This document shows positions 39,001-52,324 of a DNA stretch of 64,000 nt, in pieces. Within the stretch, counting starts at the first letter, position 1. Every line of letters starts with the position of its first letter. Origin of the DNA: Diphasiastrum complanatum (Eukaryota; Streptophyta; Lycopodiopsida; Lycopodiales; Lycopodiaceae); contig CM055104.1 in assembly GCA_029204225.1 (NCBI GenBank), positions 20,307,761 to 20,371,760 of the forward strand. Direction: 5' to 3'. A program made the position numbers and the translations under genes. The notes beneath the pieces are model-generated. The model worked only from the letters and a program-made list of their open reading frames with translations, searched no databases and was not told the DNA's origin.

Positions 39001-42000
39001 GAAGGTGAAGGTACTGTGAGATTGAAATTCCAGCATGATCAATTCAAACTACTATCAAATGTTTTGCATGTTCCTAAACTTTCTACAAATCTGCTATCAG
39101 TAAGTAGAATCACTGATTTAGGTCATAAAGTAGAGTTCAAGTCTGATCAATGCCGAATTATCAATAGGACAAGTAAGATCCTTGCACTCGGCAAGAGGCA
39201 TGGAAGCTTATATAGATTGGCACATTGTTATTCTGATACTAGTCAAGCCTTGAAAACCTCTGTTCTTGTTAGTAAAGCATTACTATGGCATCATCGATTA
39301 GGACACTTGAATCATACATTTGTTTCATACATGTCTAAACGATCCCTAGCACTTGATCTAGACTATCCATCTAATAAAGTCGACCTCCCTGTCTTTCATA
39401 GCTGCATCCTTGGAAAGCAGACTAGGATTCCCTTTCGATCGAGTCATAGGCATGCAATAAAAGATTTGTTAGACGTTGTTCATTCAGATATATGTGTTCC
39501 AATGCAAACTTTGTCGTTGCTAGATGCAAAGTATTTTATTACCTTTATTGACAAATATTCAAGAAGAACAGTTGTTTAGTATATTAAGCAGAAATCCGAG
39601 GCTTTCAACAAGTTTCGACAATTCAAAGAGCATGCAAAAAATCAAACTGGTAAAAGCATTAAAGCACTAAGGTCTGACAAGGGGGGAGAATATATCTCTA
39701 CCGAATTCAAGGAGTATTGCCTTAACAACGACATCGAGCAACAATACATTACCTCCTATTCGCCTCAGTTGAATGGTCTTGCTGAGAGAAAGAACAGAAC
39801 CTTAGTTGAATCGGCAAAGTGCATGTTATCACATACGACACTTCCAAAGTCCTTCTGGGCTGAAGTTGTTTCCACTGCAGCTTATATTCATAATAGATGT
39901 CCTACTAAAGGTCTCTCAGACAAAACACCATACGAAGTTTGGACAGGCTCCAAACCTTCTTTATCAAACTTACGAGTTTTTGGATGTATCGCTTATGCGC
40001 AAATTTCGCATGATCTCACGAAGAAGCTCGACTTCCAGAGTATCAAGTCTATTTTCATCAACTACACTACTTCAGATATTGCTTATAAGTTGTATGATCC
40101 TGTCGAGTCGAAGATATTCACTAGCCGAGATGCCATCTTTATCGCAGATCAATTTACTGACCTCAAAGGAAAAGGTAAAGCTCATATAGTCGAACTTCCG
40201 GACTCTTCCGTAACATCGAACTTTCAAGTTCCAAATTCGACTATTTGAAGGTCCAAGCTTGTCTACTCCCGACGAACAACTTATGGCTTGAAGCAATCTG
40301 CTCGAGCATGGTTTCAGAGGATCAATACTTTCCTTATTGATCACGGCTACACATCAAGCTCTTCAAATTCAAATGTCTACTTCAAGTCAGTGCAACATTT
40401 CTTTATCATTATCACTTTGTACATGGATGACACATTGCTTTTCAGCAACAATATCGATCTGATAAAGGAAGCTAAGACAACGCTATCTTCCAAATTCGAC
40501 ATGACCGATCTGGGCGAAGCTCATTACTGTCTAGGTATTCAAATCCAAAGAGACAGAAAACAAAAGTTGATCTATATTTCTCAGCAAAGATACATTCACA
40601 ATGTCTTAATCAAATATTAACTGATAAATTGCAAATTAGCTCTCTCACCAATGGATCCAGGACTCAGGATGTCGTCTTCCTCAACAATGGTCCTATTTCA
40701 TGGAACAGTCGCAAGCAAACTTTGATAGCTCTATCTTCCACTGGATCAGAGTATATCGCAGCCTCTCAAGCCACAAAGGAAGCAATATGGTTGAGAAACT
40801 TACTTTCAGATATCAGTCCGAATCAATATGCTCGGACAATTCTGTTTTGTGATAATCAAAGTGCCATTGCTTTATCAACCAACCCTAGATTTCATTCTAG
40901 GAGGAAGCACATTGTAATTAAGTATCACTATGTCAGAAGCAAAGTTCTCAACAAAGAGGTTGACTTGCAGTATTGTCGAACGCAAGATATGACAGCGGAT
41001 ATTTTTACTAAAGCATTAAGCTTGGATGCACACAAGAAATTTTGTGCAGAACTAAGTTTGAAGGTCAAAGAATTCATGGATTCAGATTAAGGGGGAGTGT
41101 TGGATTATCGACTAATAAATCTTTTAATCTTCATCCACTTACTATCCAGTTCTGCAGTTTTATGCATGTTTCTACACAGTCTGCAAAAATGCTCGGGAAT
41201 CGCTCAAGCTACAGACTTGCCCGTCTAGCAAGTAAATTTCCAAGAAGTACTAACTGGATGGATGCCAGCTCACTATGGCCAACTGGTCATTAAGATCTAC
41301 GACCTAATTAGCTATCCTACTGGACTAGCCGAATTTGCTTTGTATAAATAGCTGATCATACTTCTATTATTTTGAATCAAGTAGCAGCTCTCTCAAGCTT
41401 TCAAGCTTGAACACTCTTGAGCATTCTAGCTCAATTCTTAAGAGTTCATTTAGAGTTTTGCTATTAGCGCTTACTGCTTATCAACGAAAGTGCAAATTCA
41501 GACAGAGATTTTCAGTTACTCAGAGATAGCTTAGAGTATGCGGTTTCTATCCGCAATTGTCTTGTACTCATCATCATCTATTTTTATGCTGAATCAATCT
41601 ATCCTTTATTGCGTTCAATATTATATCAGAATGTATGCATCTCTGTGATAGTTTTGTAGCTGATAGATCTCATATTGCTTTTGTCTGATAATTCATTGTT
41701 TGGCTACGTAAACACTGTAGTATTGACGATTTCAAAGTTAGATACTATAAGATTGAACGTGACTTCTGTCGTTATGTTTTGTTCAATATTGATAGGCGTA
41801 TTCATGCATTAGGAAAGCAGGCTCCATTCCGCTGCGCTCGATAAGTCGTTCACTGCCTTCGACTTGTCGTTATTGCTATCACCTCTTTCCAACACTTTTA
41901 AACCCTCAAGCAAATTCTTCACAGTGTAAGTCATGGCCCTAATGGGTTTGCCATTAGGGCGTGCCTTGGACGTAGGGACCGGGCCTAATCTGGATAGTAG

Positions 42001-43563
42001 TCGAGTAGGACCATGGGGTTACACCCACATGCGGTATTAGCATGTGTGTTGCATCCTAGTATGGGATAGGATGTACATGCACTGTGCTTTTGTATGGGTC
42101 TTGGCTATTATGGGTTAGGGATACCTATATGTAGTGGACGTGCATGGGAGTTTGGCATGGAATGATAGTATGCTTACATGTGGATTCAATGCATGGGCAG
42201 ACGGGGTGGATTTCACACTATATATACCCTCACCCGTGTCCATGAGGATCATTGAGAGTCTGCGGCCGTTATGCTGTCGGATTGGTAAGCGCTTCCTATC
42301 ATAGTTGATTTGCCTAACTCCCTAGTGCTCGGGGGCTAGATCAGTGGTGATCAAGGATTGGTTGGGTTGGCTTAGTCTACTACACTTCCCCTTGGTGTTC
42401 TTGGAGCTCTATCTGGATTCGGAGTCTTGGGAGTCATTTTATTGGTATCAGAGCAGCCAATTGGGTCGTGTGAGCGGTGAGGTGTGGACTGGTTTGTGGT
42501 GGAATTAAATCGACAACAATCCAGGCAATTTCGGTAAATTGGTGGTCTTCCAAGTACGTGTTCTACCTTTTCTGGTTGAATCAGTTTGAAACGGCTTTGT
42601 GATTGTTAGCTTGATTCTGAATTTTCCAAGTTTGGCATGAGGTGTTGAATTTTCTGGTTATTCTTATTGCTGGATTTTTGGTTTTGGGATGGAATCGATG
42701 ATTGCATGCGGTTTTGGAATCCTTTTTCTAATAGAGATGTAGGATTGAAGCTTACTGCAAATCGATGGCATGCTTGTGTGTGGAATAGCCTTGAAATTCT
42801 GATTTTCAAAGCTATGCATGGAAAGCATTGGCCAGTTTCCTCATTTCCACATCTAATTCAATAAGCTGTGTGGTTGTTGGCTAGTTATTGATGATTGGTG
42901 GAAACCAAAACCAGAAAATAGTGTAATAAGAGTAGGAAATGGATTGCATGCCATATTCTATACATGCATGCTGGTTTTGCATGTTTTTAACTTCTTCTAT
43001 TGTTTGCATAATGAGCTTATGATGAAGCAAAGGAAGTAGATGCTGTAAACAAGGTTTGAGCTAAAAAAAATTGATTGCTAGGGCTGTAAATGGGATTGCT
43101 AGCAGCATTGAATGCTGGCTGGATGCTATGGAAACCATTTTCCAGTGTAGACAAAGTCGTTGACGCTTCTTGTCCTCTGTTTCAAGGTTACACCCCGATT
43201 CGAACCGATTCTTTCCGGTTCGAACCGGCAGGCCAGGTTCGAATCAGAAAATGGTTTGAACCGAAAAAATATATATATATTCCAAAACGTTTTCTTTGGC
43301 TTTTTGGGGTTTTTGTTTTTTTTTTTAAAATCCGGTTCAAACCGGCTCCGAACGGTTCGAACAGTGGTTCGAGGTTCGAACCGCGGTTCGATGCAACTAG
43401 TCTATGTTTTGAACCTATAAGGAATGTATATGCTGATTTTTTGGTTGATAAGCAAGAAAGCAAGCCATTTCCAGAAAAAAAAACCCTTATTGTGCCCTGT
43501 TCCATGAGTGGCTGTGGGCAGTGGTTGGCAGCGTGGGGGTGAGCACTCCATCGCCCTGCATGC

Positions 43564-43623
<60 letters not shown>

Positions 43624-46600
43624 GGCAGCTTCTTTATTGCTCCCTGGCTCTCTATTATGCTGGAGGGTGGCGCGACCTGCTAGCTATTTAGGGCTCCTGA
43701 GTGGTGAGAAAGGGGGGGGGGGCACCATTATGCTTTGTTTTTGGGGCTTACGGTTTTGGTTTTTTGTGCATAGTTGAAAAAACGTGTTATTGGCTTGAAT
43801 TTTAATGGAGTCTGTGATAAGGGCTAAATGTCGATTTTTTTAAAGTGGAAACTGTTTTTTTTATTTGTCTTGATTTTTTGACGGTTTCCCACACTGCTAA
43901 TTGAGATTTTCTTGTGTTGGTAGTTATAGCCACCCTTCTTAACTCCGCAGTTGTTTCCGGTTTCCCATCATGCTGGTGCACTAACATTATCCACCCCATC
44001 CATAAGAATGGTGACCCCATGATTCCAAGTAACTACCGCACCATCATGATTGGGCATGTCCTGGCGAAACTATACTATACTACAGTCTGTTGTGAGCTCA
44101 GAGGCGGAGACTAAGAGACTACATGCCATGGGTCGGGCTGGTTTTCGAGCCCATTATTCTACTGCAGATCACATCTTCACATTGCGAGCCTTGATTGAGG
44201 AGGCTAAGCACAGGAGAGAGAGGGTTTACTATTGTTTTGTGGACTTCAAGAAAGCCTTTGATTTTGTTCCTCGATCATTGCTCATCCAGAGACTTTGAGA
44301 CCTCGACTTCTCCACCGACATCGTTCTTGCTATGATGGCACTTCAGTAGAGCCCATGCTCAGAGAAGTCTCAAGCTTTTCAAACACTGCTGTCCAAAACC
44401 GACTCGTAAACTTTGGATCCCGATCGCTAACGATATTGGATGGCAGTCCATATAACCTGAACAAACGTTCAACAAAGATTTGAGCTAACTCACACGCTTT
44501 TACTTTAGTCTTTATTGGAATAACCGTAGCAATTGGTTAACCAGTCAACTATGACCCAAATCGCATTATTTTGTTTATTCGTACGTGGCAAACCAACTAC
44601 AAAATCCATTGAGATACTATCCCACCGCTTAGTAGGAATATCCAACGGATGCAATAGTCCACTAGCCTTCAAGTGCTCCCCTTTATTCCACTGGCACTGA
44701 TCACAATTCAACACATAAGATTCTACAAAAGGCTTTAACTTTGGCCAAAGAAGTCCCTCTGTACCAAATCTAGCGTACAATGTATACCTGGATGCCCAGC
44801 ACAAGGTGCGTCATGACCTTCAAACAAAATTTTCTTTTTAATCACATCCACTCCCGGTACACAAACCTTTCCCTTTCGAAACAAAATCCCGTTTCAAATG
44901 GAAAAGTCATCCACTACCTTCATATCCTTTACAACCAACTGATCACTTTGCAAATCAGTTACCGATTGAGAGCCTTTCAGAACCCTTTGACAAATAGGTC
45001 CAAAGTGAGGATCTTTTTTCATAAAGACCTCGAAGTGAACAACAACTCGTTCACTTCACCAATTCGACTCAAGGCATCAGTCACCTGATTTGACCATCCT
45101 TTAATTTATCTCAAATCGAAGTCGAATTCTTGCATCAGCTCGGCCCATCGAGGTTTCCGACCCTAAGGTCTTTATGATTACAAAAATACTTCAATGGTTG
45201 GTGATCTAAGCACACTATAAACTGACAACCATATAAATAGTGTCTCCACGTCTTCAACGCATGCACCACTGCAAAAAGTTCTTTTTCCTGAGTAGTATAC
45301 CAAGTTTGAGCATCAGACAACTTCTTACTCTTAAAAGCAACTGGCCTCCCCTCTTGAAGTAGAACCACACCAACCGCATAATCACTAGCATCCACTTTAA
45401 CCACATAAAGTTTATTAGGATCGGCTATGACTAATACTGGTGCTGGGACAATTAGTTCTCTAAGTTTGTTAAAACTTGCATCCAATGTCTCATTCCACTT
45501 AAGTGGTGGATTGGGCTACCTTTACGAGTAATAATCCCCTTCAATGCATTGTTGAGAGGTGCAGCAATCTTTGAATAATCCAGAATAAACCTATGGAAGA
45601 AAACAATAAATCCTAGAAATGACTTAAGTTCTCTTACTGTTTTAGGAATGAACCGTTTTAATCTTTTCCCGATCAATCATAATCCCCTTTCAGGCTACGA
45701 AATGACTAAGATACAACGTTCCTTTTTAAAGAATTTACACTTCGACTCTTTAGCATAAAGCTTCTCTTGTCTCAATATCTTCAAGACAATACGGAGATGC
45801 TTTCTATGCTCATTGAGTGTTTTACTGTAGATGAGAATATCATCCAAAAACACTAACAAATTTTCCCATATATGGACGAAGTAAATCATTCATCATCTGT
45901 TGGAAAGTGGCCGGAGCATTGGTTAAACCAAATGGTAAAACCAAGAATTCATAATGACCAAGGGAAATTCCTTGCAGACAGGCAAAAAAGAGACTAAATT
46001 CCTTGTGGAATTTCTGTTCTCCGAAGTGAATATTTGTTTCAATACATCATCCATATGTATTCTGATTTGATGATAGCTAGTCCGCAAATTGATCCTAGTG
46101 AAGTACTTGGCTCCACCTAAACGATCAACTAGATCGTCCATGCTAGGCAACAGATATTTGTTTTTAATGGTAACCTTATTCGGCCCCTTACAATCTACAC
46201 ACTCCCGAAAAGTACCGTCCTTCTTATCCTTCAGAAGAACCGGCGCTCCCCACGGAGACTTACTAGGCCGAATGTGACCCATACGAAGATACTCCTCAAT
46301 TTACTGAGTCACTTCCTGACAATTAATCTTCTCAACATAGCCTTGTAGATCTAGTTCCAATCTCGGAACCATAACATCAAAAACTTCAGTGTCCACCCCC
46401 GAAGCAAGCTTAACCACGCATTGGTGGTCACTTGGCTTGGTAGGCACCTGGAGTCTCTGCACAAGTTGAGAATCAATGAAGTTATGAGTACTACTAGAGT
46501 CAAACAACACATTCACATTTTTCCCTAACAATTTGCCCCTAACACAAAACAAATTGTGAGGATCAAAAGACAATGTATTGAATTGACATTTACAAGTAGC

Positions 46601-49600
46601 ATTAATAACATCAATTTGCATTTTACCTGTTGGCAGATCAACCTTTGCAAGGTTCGAGGAAGACTTGTTCTTCTGTGACATTCCTGCCCCACTTTGCCGC
46701 AATTGAAACATAAGCCTTGCTTAAAGGCGTCCCTTACTGATGTCTTAGGTTTTTTCTTAATTTTCTTCCCAATGTTGGGTTTTTGGTAAGCCATGGCCTC
46801 AAGTTCATCAAAAAACTTCTTCAGTTTTTTTCGTGGCCGGAAATTTGTTGGGCCTTTCTCATGCACTCGTTTCCTAGAAACTACCACCATCTGATCATAT
46901 GCACGAACGATCCGGATGGCATCCTCCAACGAGTTTAACTAATTCCGCTTACATTCATTTTGATAGTCCACGGGCAGTCCACTCACAAACTGCCACTTCG
47001 CGTACATTTTATGAAAGTGCGGTACTTTAGTTAAGATATCCATGAACTCCTGCATATAAGTATCCAAGTCTTGGGATCCCATCTTTAGCTCAACAAAATG
47101 CTGGTAGGAGTCTCGCTCATCAACGGTCCTGAACATTTTCAGGAATACGTCCCGGAAAGTGTCCCACGTGACCGGCTTAGGATCGAGATCCCTCCACCAC
47201 GACATAGCCTTACCTTCGAAGTAAACAAAATGGAAACAATTCTTTTCTCCTCAGGAACACTGTGTAGACCAAAATAGCTATTCCATCTATTTATCCATGA
47301 CTCAACTGTTGTCAGCTTCTTAAATTTTTTGTGCCCTGAAAATACCTCTGGCTGAAAATCCAAATGAGTCGAGGACACCGCATCATGTCGAGACAACAGA
47401 AACTTGATTTGCTCATCCCGCTACTTGTTACTCTTGTGTATCTCAAGCAATGCCTTGCTCATGATGTCCAGAATTGACTGCAGGCTGTTATCCGGACTTC
47501 CCACACTCCGAACTGGTGACGACATATCTTCACCGAAAAAGGGAAAGGAGTTCAGATTCAAGGTCTTCGATATTCTGGCCTTGTGGGACTTCATCTTAAT
47601 GGCTGCAAGTACCATGTCAGATGTGAAGAAGGAGAACTCAAATGGTCGTGGAGATATAGAGATAGGTGAGTCGGTAGGGACAGTGTATAGGCTAGTAGCA
47701 TAATCAGTCCAAATGCGGAGGTCCTCCAGGAGAGGTGGTGGAGAGCAAGGAATGAACTCACGCTAAAAAGAACCCGAAGAAGAACTGAAAAGAAGGTCAA
47801 TGAGACGTTTCCCTTCAGAATCATCATAGGAACGCTTCTTATGGCGGAGAGTACGATGGTAGGAGCGTCGGGAAGATCGAAGCAAATGTGGGCCATGGAT
47901 GCGTGAATAGGTTACTGACTGATGAAGAGAATGACATTCGGTATCGTACCATGGAGGGTGCAATGGTCGAGGTGTGCGTTGAGTCTTTCTGGGATGCGGT
48001 TTTGTGGGGAGGGTTAGTATAACGTCCTAAACCAAGAATCCTATTCTAAGCATGCCAATAACAAGCAACACAAGGGAAACGGATGGTGGACAAACCAACC
48101 CAACCAATCCTAGATCCAAGCTATGGATCAATCTCAAAGAGGAATGAGGCATCACACCAGCAGCATACGGCTACCAGTCTCACAATCAAGGATCCACTAG
48201 CGAGAGCCCAATAGGTATACTTCTACCCTCCAAGGCCCATGCACCACTAGTAGTGCACTGTGACACCTCACTGGACACCTCTGCAGCCTATCTGGGCCAC
48301 GTCATCCAATTCCTCAATGACTCACTAATAAGCCCATACAAATCCACCATCAAGAGTTTAGGCCTACAACCATTAATTATGACCTTATACACATAAGGGC
48401 CCCAATTCCCTTATAGTCACAATTAACTTACGGGTTGTTGGTCTACTGATCCCTAGTGTGGACACGCTACCCGAGACCAGTCGTGGGCATGACATTCTTC
48501 CCCCCTTATTCAAGTTCTGTCCTCAGAACTTAAAACTGGGAAAGTTCCTCCTTAAGCTTCCTTCCTATTCCCAGGAATCGTCATCGTCCGTACTTCCCCT
48601 CCATCGAACCAGATGCTCGGTAGCTATACGATTTCTCAATCATTTAGTTCTTGTATCCAAGATCTTTTTGGGTTCAAGACGAGATACACCCCATGATTCA
48701 TCCAATAGGTCCAATTGATCTCCAGATCCAAGATGCTCTCCTTCACGTAGACTCTTCTTGAGTCGGCTTACATGAAATATCGGATGCACTTGAGATCCTT
48801 CTGGAAGTTCCAATTGGTAAGCTAAGGATCCGACCTTTTTCAAGATCTGATACGGTCCTCTGTATCTAGGGGACAATTTGTAATGCTTGCCGGTATGCAC
48901 TACACTAGAATCCATCAAAATTCTTAATTATACCCATTCCCCCGTAGCATTTCTTGCATATCATGTAGGAAATCCGCTACCTTCTGAAATCTGATCGTAC
49001 GAGTCTCTACCCAAATGAGTGACATAGGTTCAAAACCGTATATAAGTACGTATGGTTATAACCGGTAGCCAAATGCTTACTATAACTAAATCTCCATCAA
49101 GGATAACTTCCTCTCCAAGGAGATTGCTATCAAAATATAAATACATATATCATCTGACCTTCTGATCACGCAGGTAATTCTTCTCTTAAACGATCAAGTA
49201 TAACTAGAATCTGAACTATGATTCGTCAATCATAATTCATCGAATTCTTTTCCTATACTCAATAAAAGAACGTGATAACCTAACATAGGCAACTACCAAT
49301 GATCAGAAGAACTTTAAGCTCAGAGCCATCTCTAGTTTAGCGAATACGGCCGACCAAAAGTGACTAGTGAACATCGAATCGCGAATGTTCATAATGCCAC
49401 TTGGTAATCCGTAAAGCCTAAACATACACTCTATATCTACTTGGTCTTTACCCGAATATACATAGCCGATTTGGTAAGATGATCAGTCGTACCAAAATTC
49501 CACTAACCTGTTTATTGATCCGGGGTCATCTTACCATGAACACAATCCTGTCCTATGGATTAGGTATATCCTAAAGTCTGAAATATGATTCGCCAATCCC

Positions 49601-52281
49601 AACTCTCATGCAAATAAACTTAGTCCAAGGAATCCCTTGTAGACCCACAAGATTGAAAGTTTGTACAAAAGGTTTATGATCACACAAAGATTCACTACAT
49701 AGCATATCTCTACAGATATCACCTGATCTGTACACAATACTTTCTTAACCAAGAATCCTGTAACTTGATTATCTTCTAAGAGAGAATATTTCTTAAAGAG
49801 TGCTATTCCACAACCAAAATCTCAACCGGAGATGACCTCAAAAGAATATATTGTTAGCGTGAATTTCCTTCCTTGCATCAACCCACGGAACTCACTAAGA
49901 TCAAGTTGATTACCACCAACAAGGAATAGGTTTCAACAAACAACCTTTTTGAAATAGAATTCCATAGTTCTGACACAAATCAATCAGACTTGTAATCAGC
50001 CACTCTTCTACTACAAGAGTATTTTCTAATTTCCTTATCTTACATCTTTAAACTAGATATCATAATATCAAAATATCCTATCGTTTTTTATTCTTGAAAC
50101 AGGTCCATCTATTGATATAACAGATTTCTCCTGGAACCTATAATAGATTTTCTCCTTGATAACTCTCTTTTCTTCCTACTTCTCCCCCTTTTAAAGGGGA
50201 AACAACATGAGTTTCCAAGGGGTGCATATCAATCTAGATTTGGCCTAGGAGAAGTTTCAAAGAAGAGATCCGAGAAAATCTTGGAAGTCAAGAAAGGTGT
50301 TGTATCATCGTAACCAAATACTGATAATGTCCCAACACATTTTCGTGAATGACTTATCAAAAGATCTTCTTTGTTACCCTCTTTGAGAATTGACCTCTAA
50401 ATCAGAAAAGGACTTTATGAAGATTTAAGTAAGGAAAACAATTTAGAAAACGTTTCCATTAACCATTTCTGTGACATCGTCCAAGGTCAACGGGTAATAA
50501 AAAATTACCTTCCAAGGAATAACAAGAAAACAAGTTAATTAATGTTTAAGAAATTCACCAATATATCTTTTATAAAGAAATAGCTTGTCGGGTTTCCGGT
50601 GTTGTAAATTTGAGATATCCTTAAGGGGTCACGATATCTCAAATTTCTGACAAAACACCCGCTTTATGACCCATAGTATTTGGCATCAAGTAGATTTACG
50701 GCCTTACTACGGTCAACTGATCCAGTTTAGATTTTCAATTTGGAATCACCTGCGTCCCATACCACAGAGTCTTCCTCCATGAAGGCCCTCCACTTTTTGA
50801 TCAAAGTGTCTCAAAATCTAGACTTACATGAAAAATACATGAATCGATTGAGACTAAAACCACCGGTACCATTGAAGTTCTCGGGAATTTCACATTCCAA
50901 CTTCATAGTACCAATTCCAACTCATTGAGGAATGAGTGAGAATAAACTCATGTTTTTTATTGGCTTCAGCTGTTTTTACTTTCATAGCGTGTTGGTACGC
51001 CTCAGCTTCAAGCATATCAAAAAACTGCTTTTTTATTATTTTTAGTCTTTTCCATCTTAGGCTTTAGGGCCGTTTGGCCGTGCGCGCTTTTTTGCGAGGC
51101 AATCACGGTGCTATCATAGGTCTTGGCCACCCGGATAGCATCTTCCAAAGATTGGAGGATATTCCGTTTGCACTCGATTTGAAAATCGGCTTGCAGTCCA
51201 AGAATGCACTGTGCCAACTTCCCTTCCAAAAGCGGCACTTTGGCCAAACAATTCAAGAACTCCTGGACATTAGTGTCCAATTCTCGGCTGTCCATTTTGT
51301 AGTTAATAAAGCAAATTTTCAATCAGAATCATGAATTGTGACTAAAGCCTTACGGAATTCCACTAGGAATCCAACTTAAGTCACCGGTTTCACGGGTAGG
51401 ACCCACCATCACGAGGAGGCCTTGCCATCAAGAAACAACAAAACTGACAATATCCGCTTTTCTTCTGGGACGTTGTGCAAGCTAAAATAGCTTGATTAAT
51501 GGCTTACCCAGTCATCGACAACTTTGGGGCGTTTTCATCGCCGGAAAAAATTTCCGATTAAAAGCCCAAGTTGTTTTGAATTAATGGCTTGTAATTAATT
51601 GAAGAGATTTTGCATTAGGTTGTTTCAGTTTATTGCTTTGATGTAGTTCCAGCACATCTTTGCCCAAAGTTTGCGACAATGTGTAAAAAAAATTTAGGGG
51701 GTCATCACTATTAGGTGATGCCGGGAGAATTTCCGAGAAAACAGGAGAATTGTCCCACCCCACAGGAACTTCACACATATCCATTTGCTTATCTTAACCG
51801 AAAAATAACGTTCAGTTAAGAATCATTACGGGTATAATTTCTCTACTAAAGCAATGTCCAAAATCGTAGTTTTTAACAAACCATAACGTGCTTATTAAAA
51901 ATTATACCAATGAACAATGTAAATGGATTTAAAAAGCGATAACTTGCCGAAAAAACCGTGTTCATGCATCGAAATCTAGTTCATGCAATTATTAAGCCAT
52001 TACGATTCAATAATTGAACTTAACTACATTTACTGATTCATAGTCCATTATGACTATTAGAAGCCCATGGAATACTTGAAAAAACAAAAAAACAAAAAAA
52101 CTTCCATAACGCCGTCAATACCCCTCCCCCCCCCTCCTTCTACCTAACTTGGCCATCAAACTAATAGCTTAACCAGAAAAAACTAATGGTTAACTAAAAG
52201 TCATATCCCCCCCCCCCCGCTTTCTTTCCCCTCATAAACCATATCGCGGCCCGAGCAACAAGATCGCGACCTGCTGCTGGC

Positions 52282-52324
<43 letters not shown>

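Larger units (their letters stand above)
37047..41894 (+). mobile_element. Complete Ty1/copia element with LTRs and target-site duplication
   Basis: 5' LTR 37047-37769, PBS 37770-37781, gag-pol remains 37996-41087, polypurine tract 41089-41097, 3' LTR 41098-41894. A 5-bp direct repeat CTTTT flanks it (37042-37046 and 41895-41899), the expected copia target duplication. Coding capacity is lost: a TGA in gag, a frameshift after gag, a mutated protease site, deletion of the RT N-terminal half, and a second deletion before RNase H. It lies within the giant SFR2 intron, antisense to that gene. Confidence 0.92.
44346..47590 (-). mobile_element. Ty3/gypsy (chromovirus-like) element G without LTRs
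   Basis: Minus-strand gag (47590-46700), protease (about 46560-46480), RT (46280-45500), RNase H (45485-45135), and integrase zinc finger and core (44900-44346). Integrase ends after LEMSLSM-like wording, near the place where element C is cut. No LTR or PBS is present and LINE sequence abuts at both ends, so both boundaries look like breakpoints. Several frames are broken. Confidence 0.78.

Noticed and set aside
43090-43542. 150-codon plus-strand frame and its antisense partner
   Set aside because: Both are created by the TTCGAACC palindromic repeat; no domain and no splice or promoter support.
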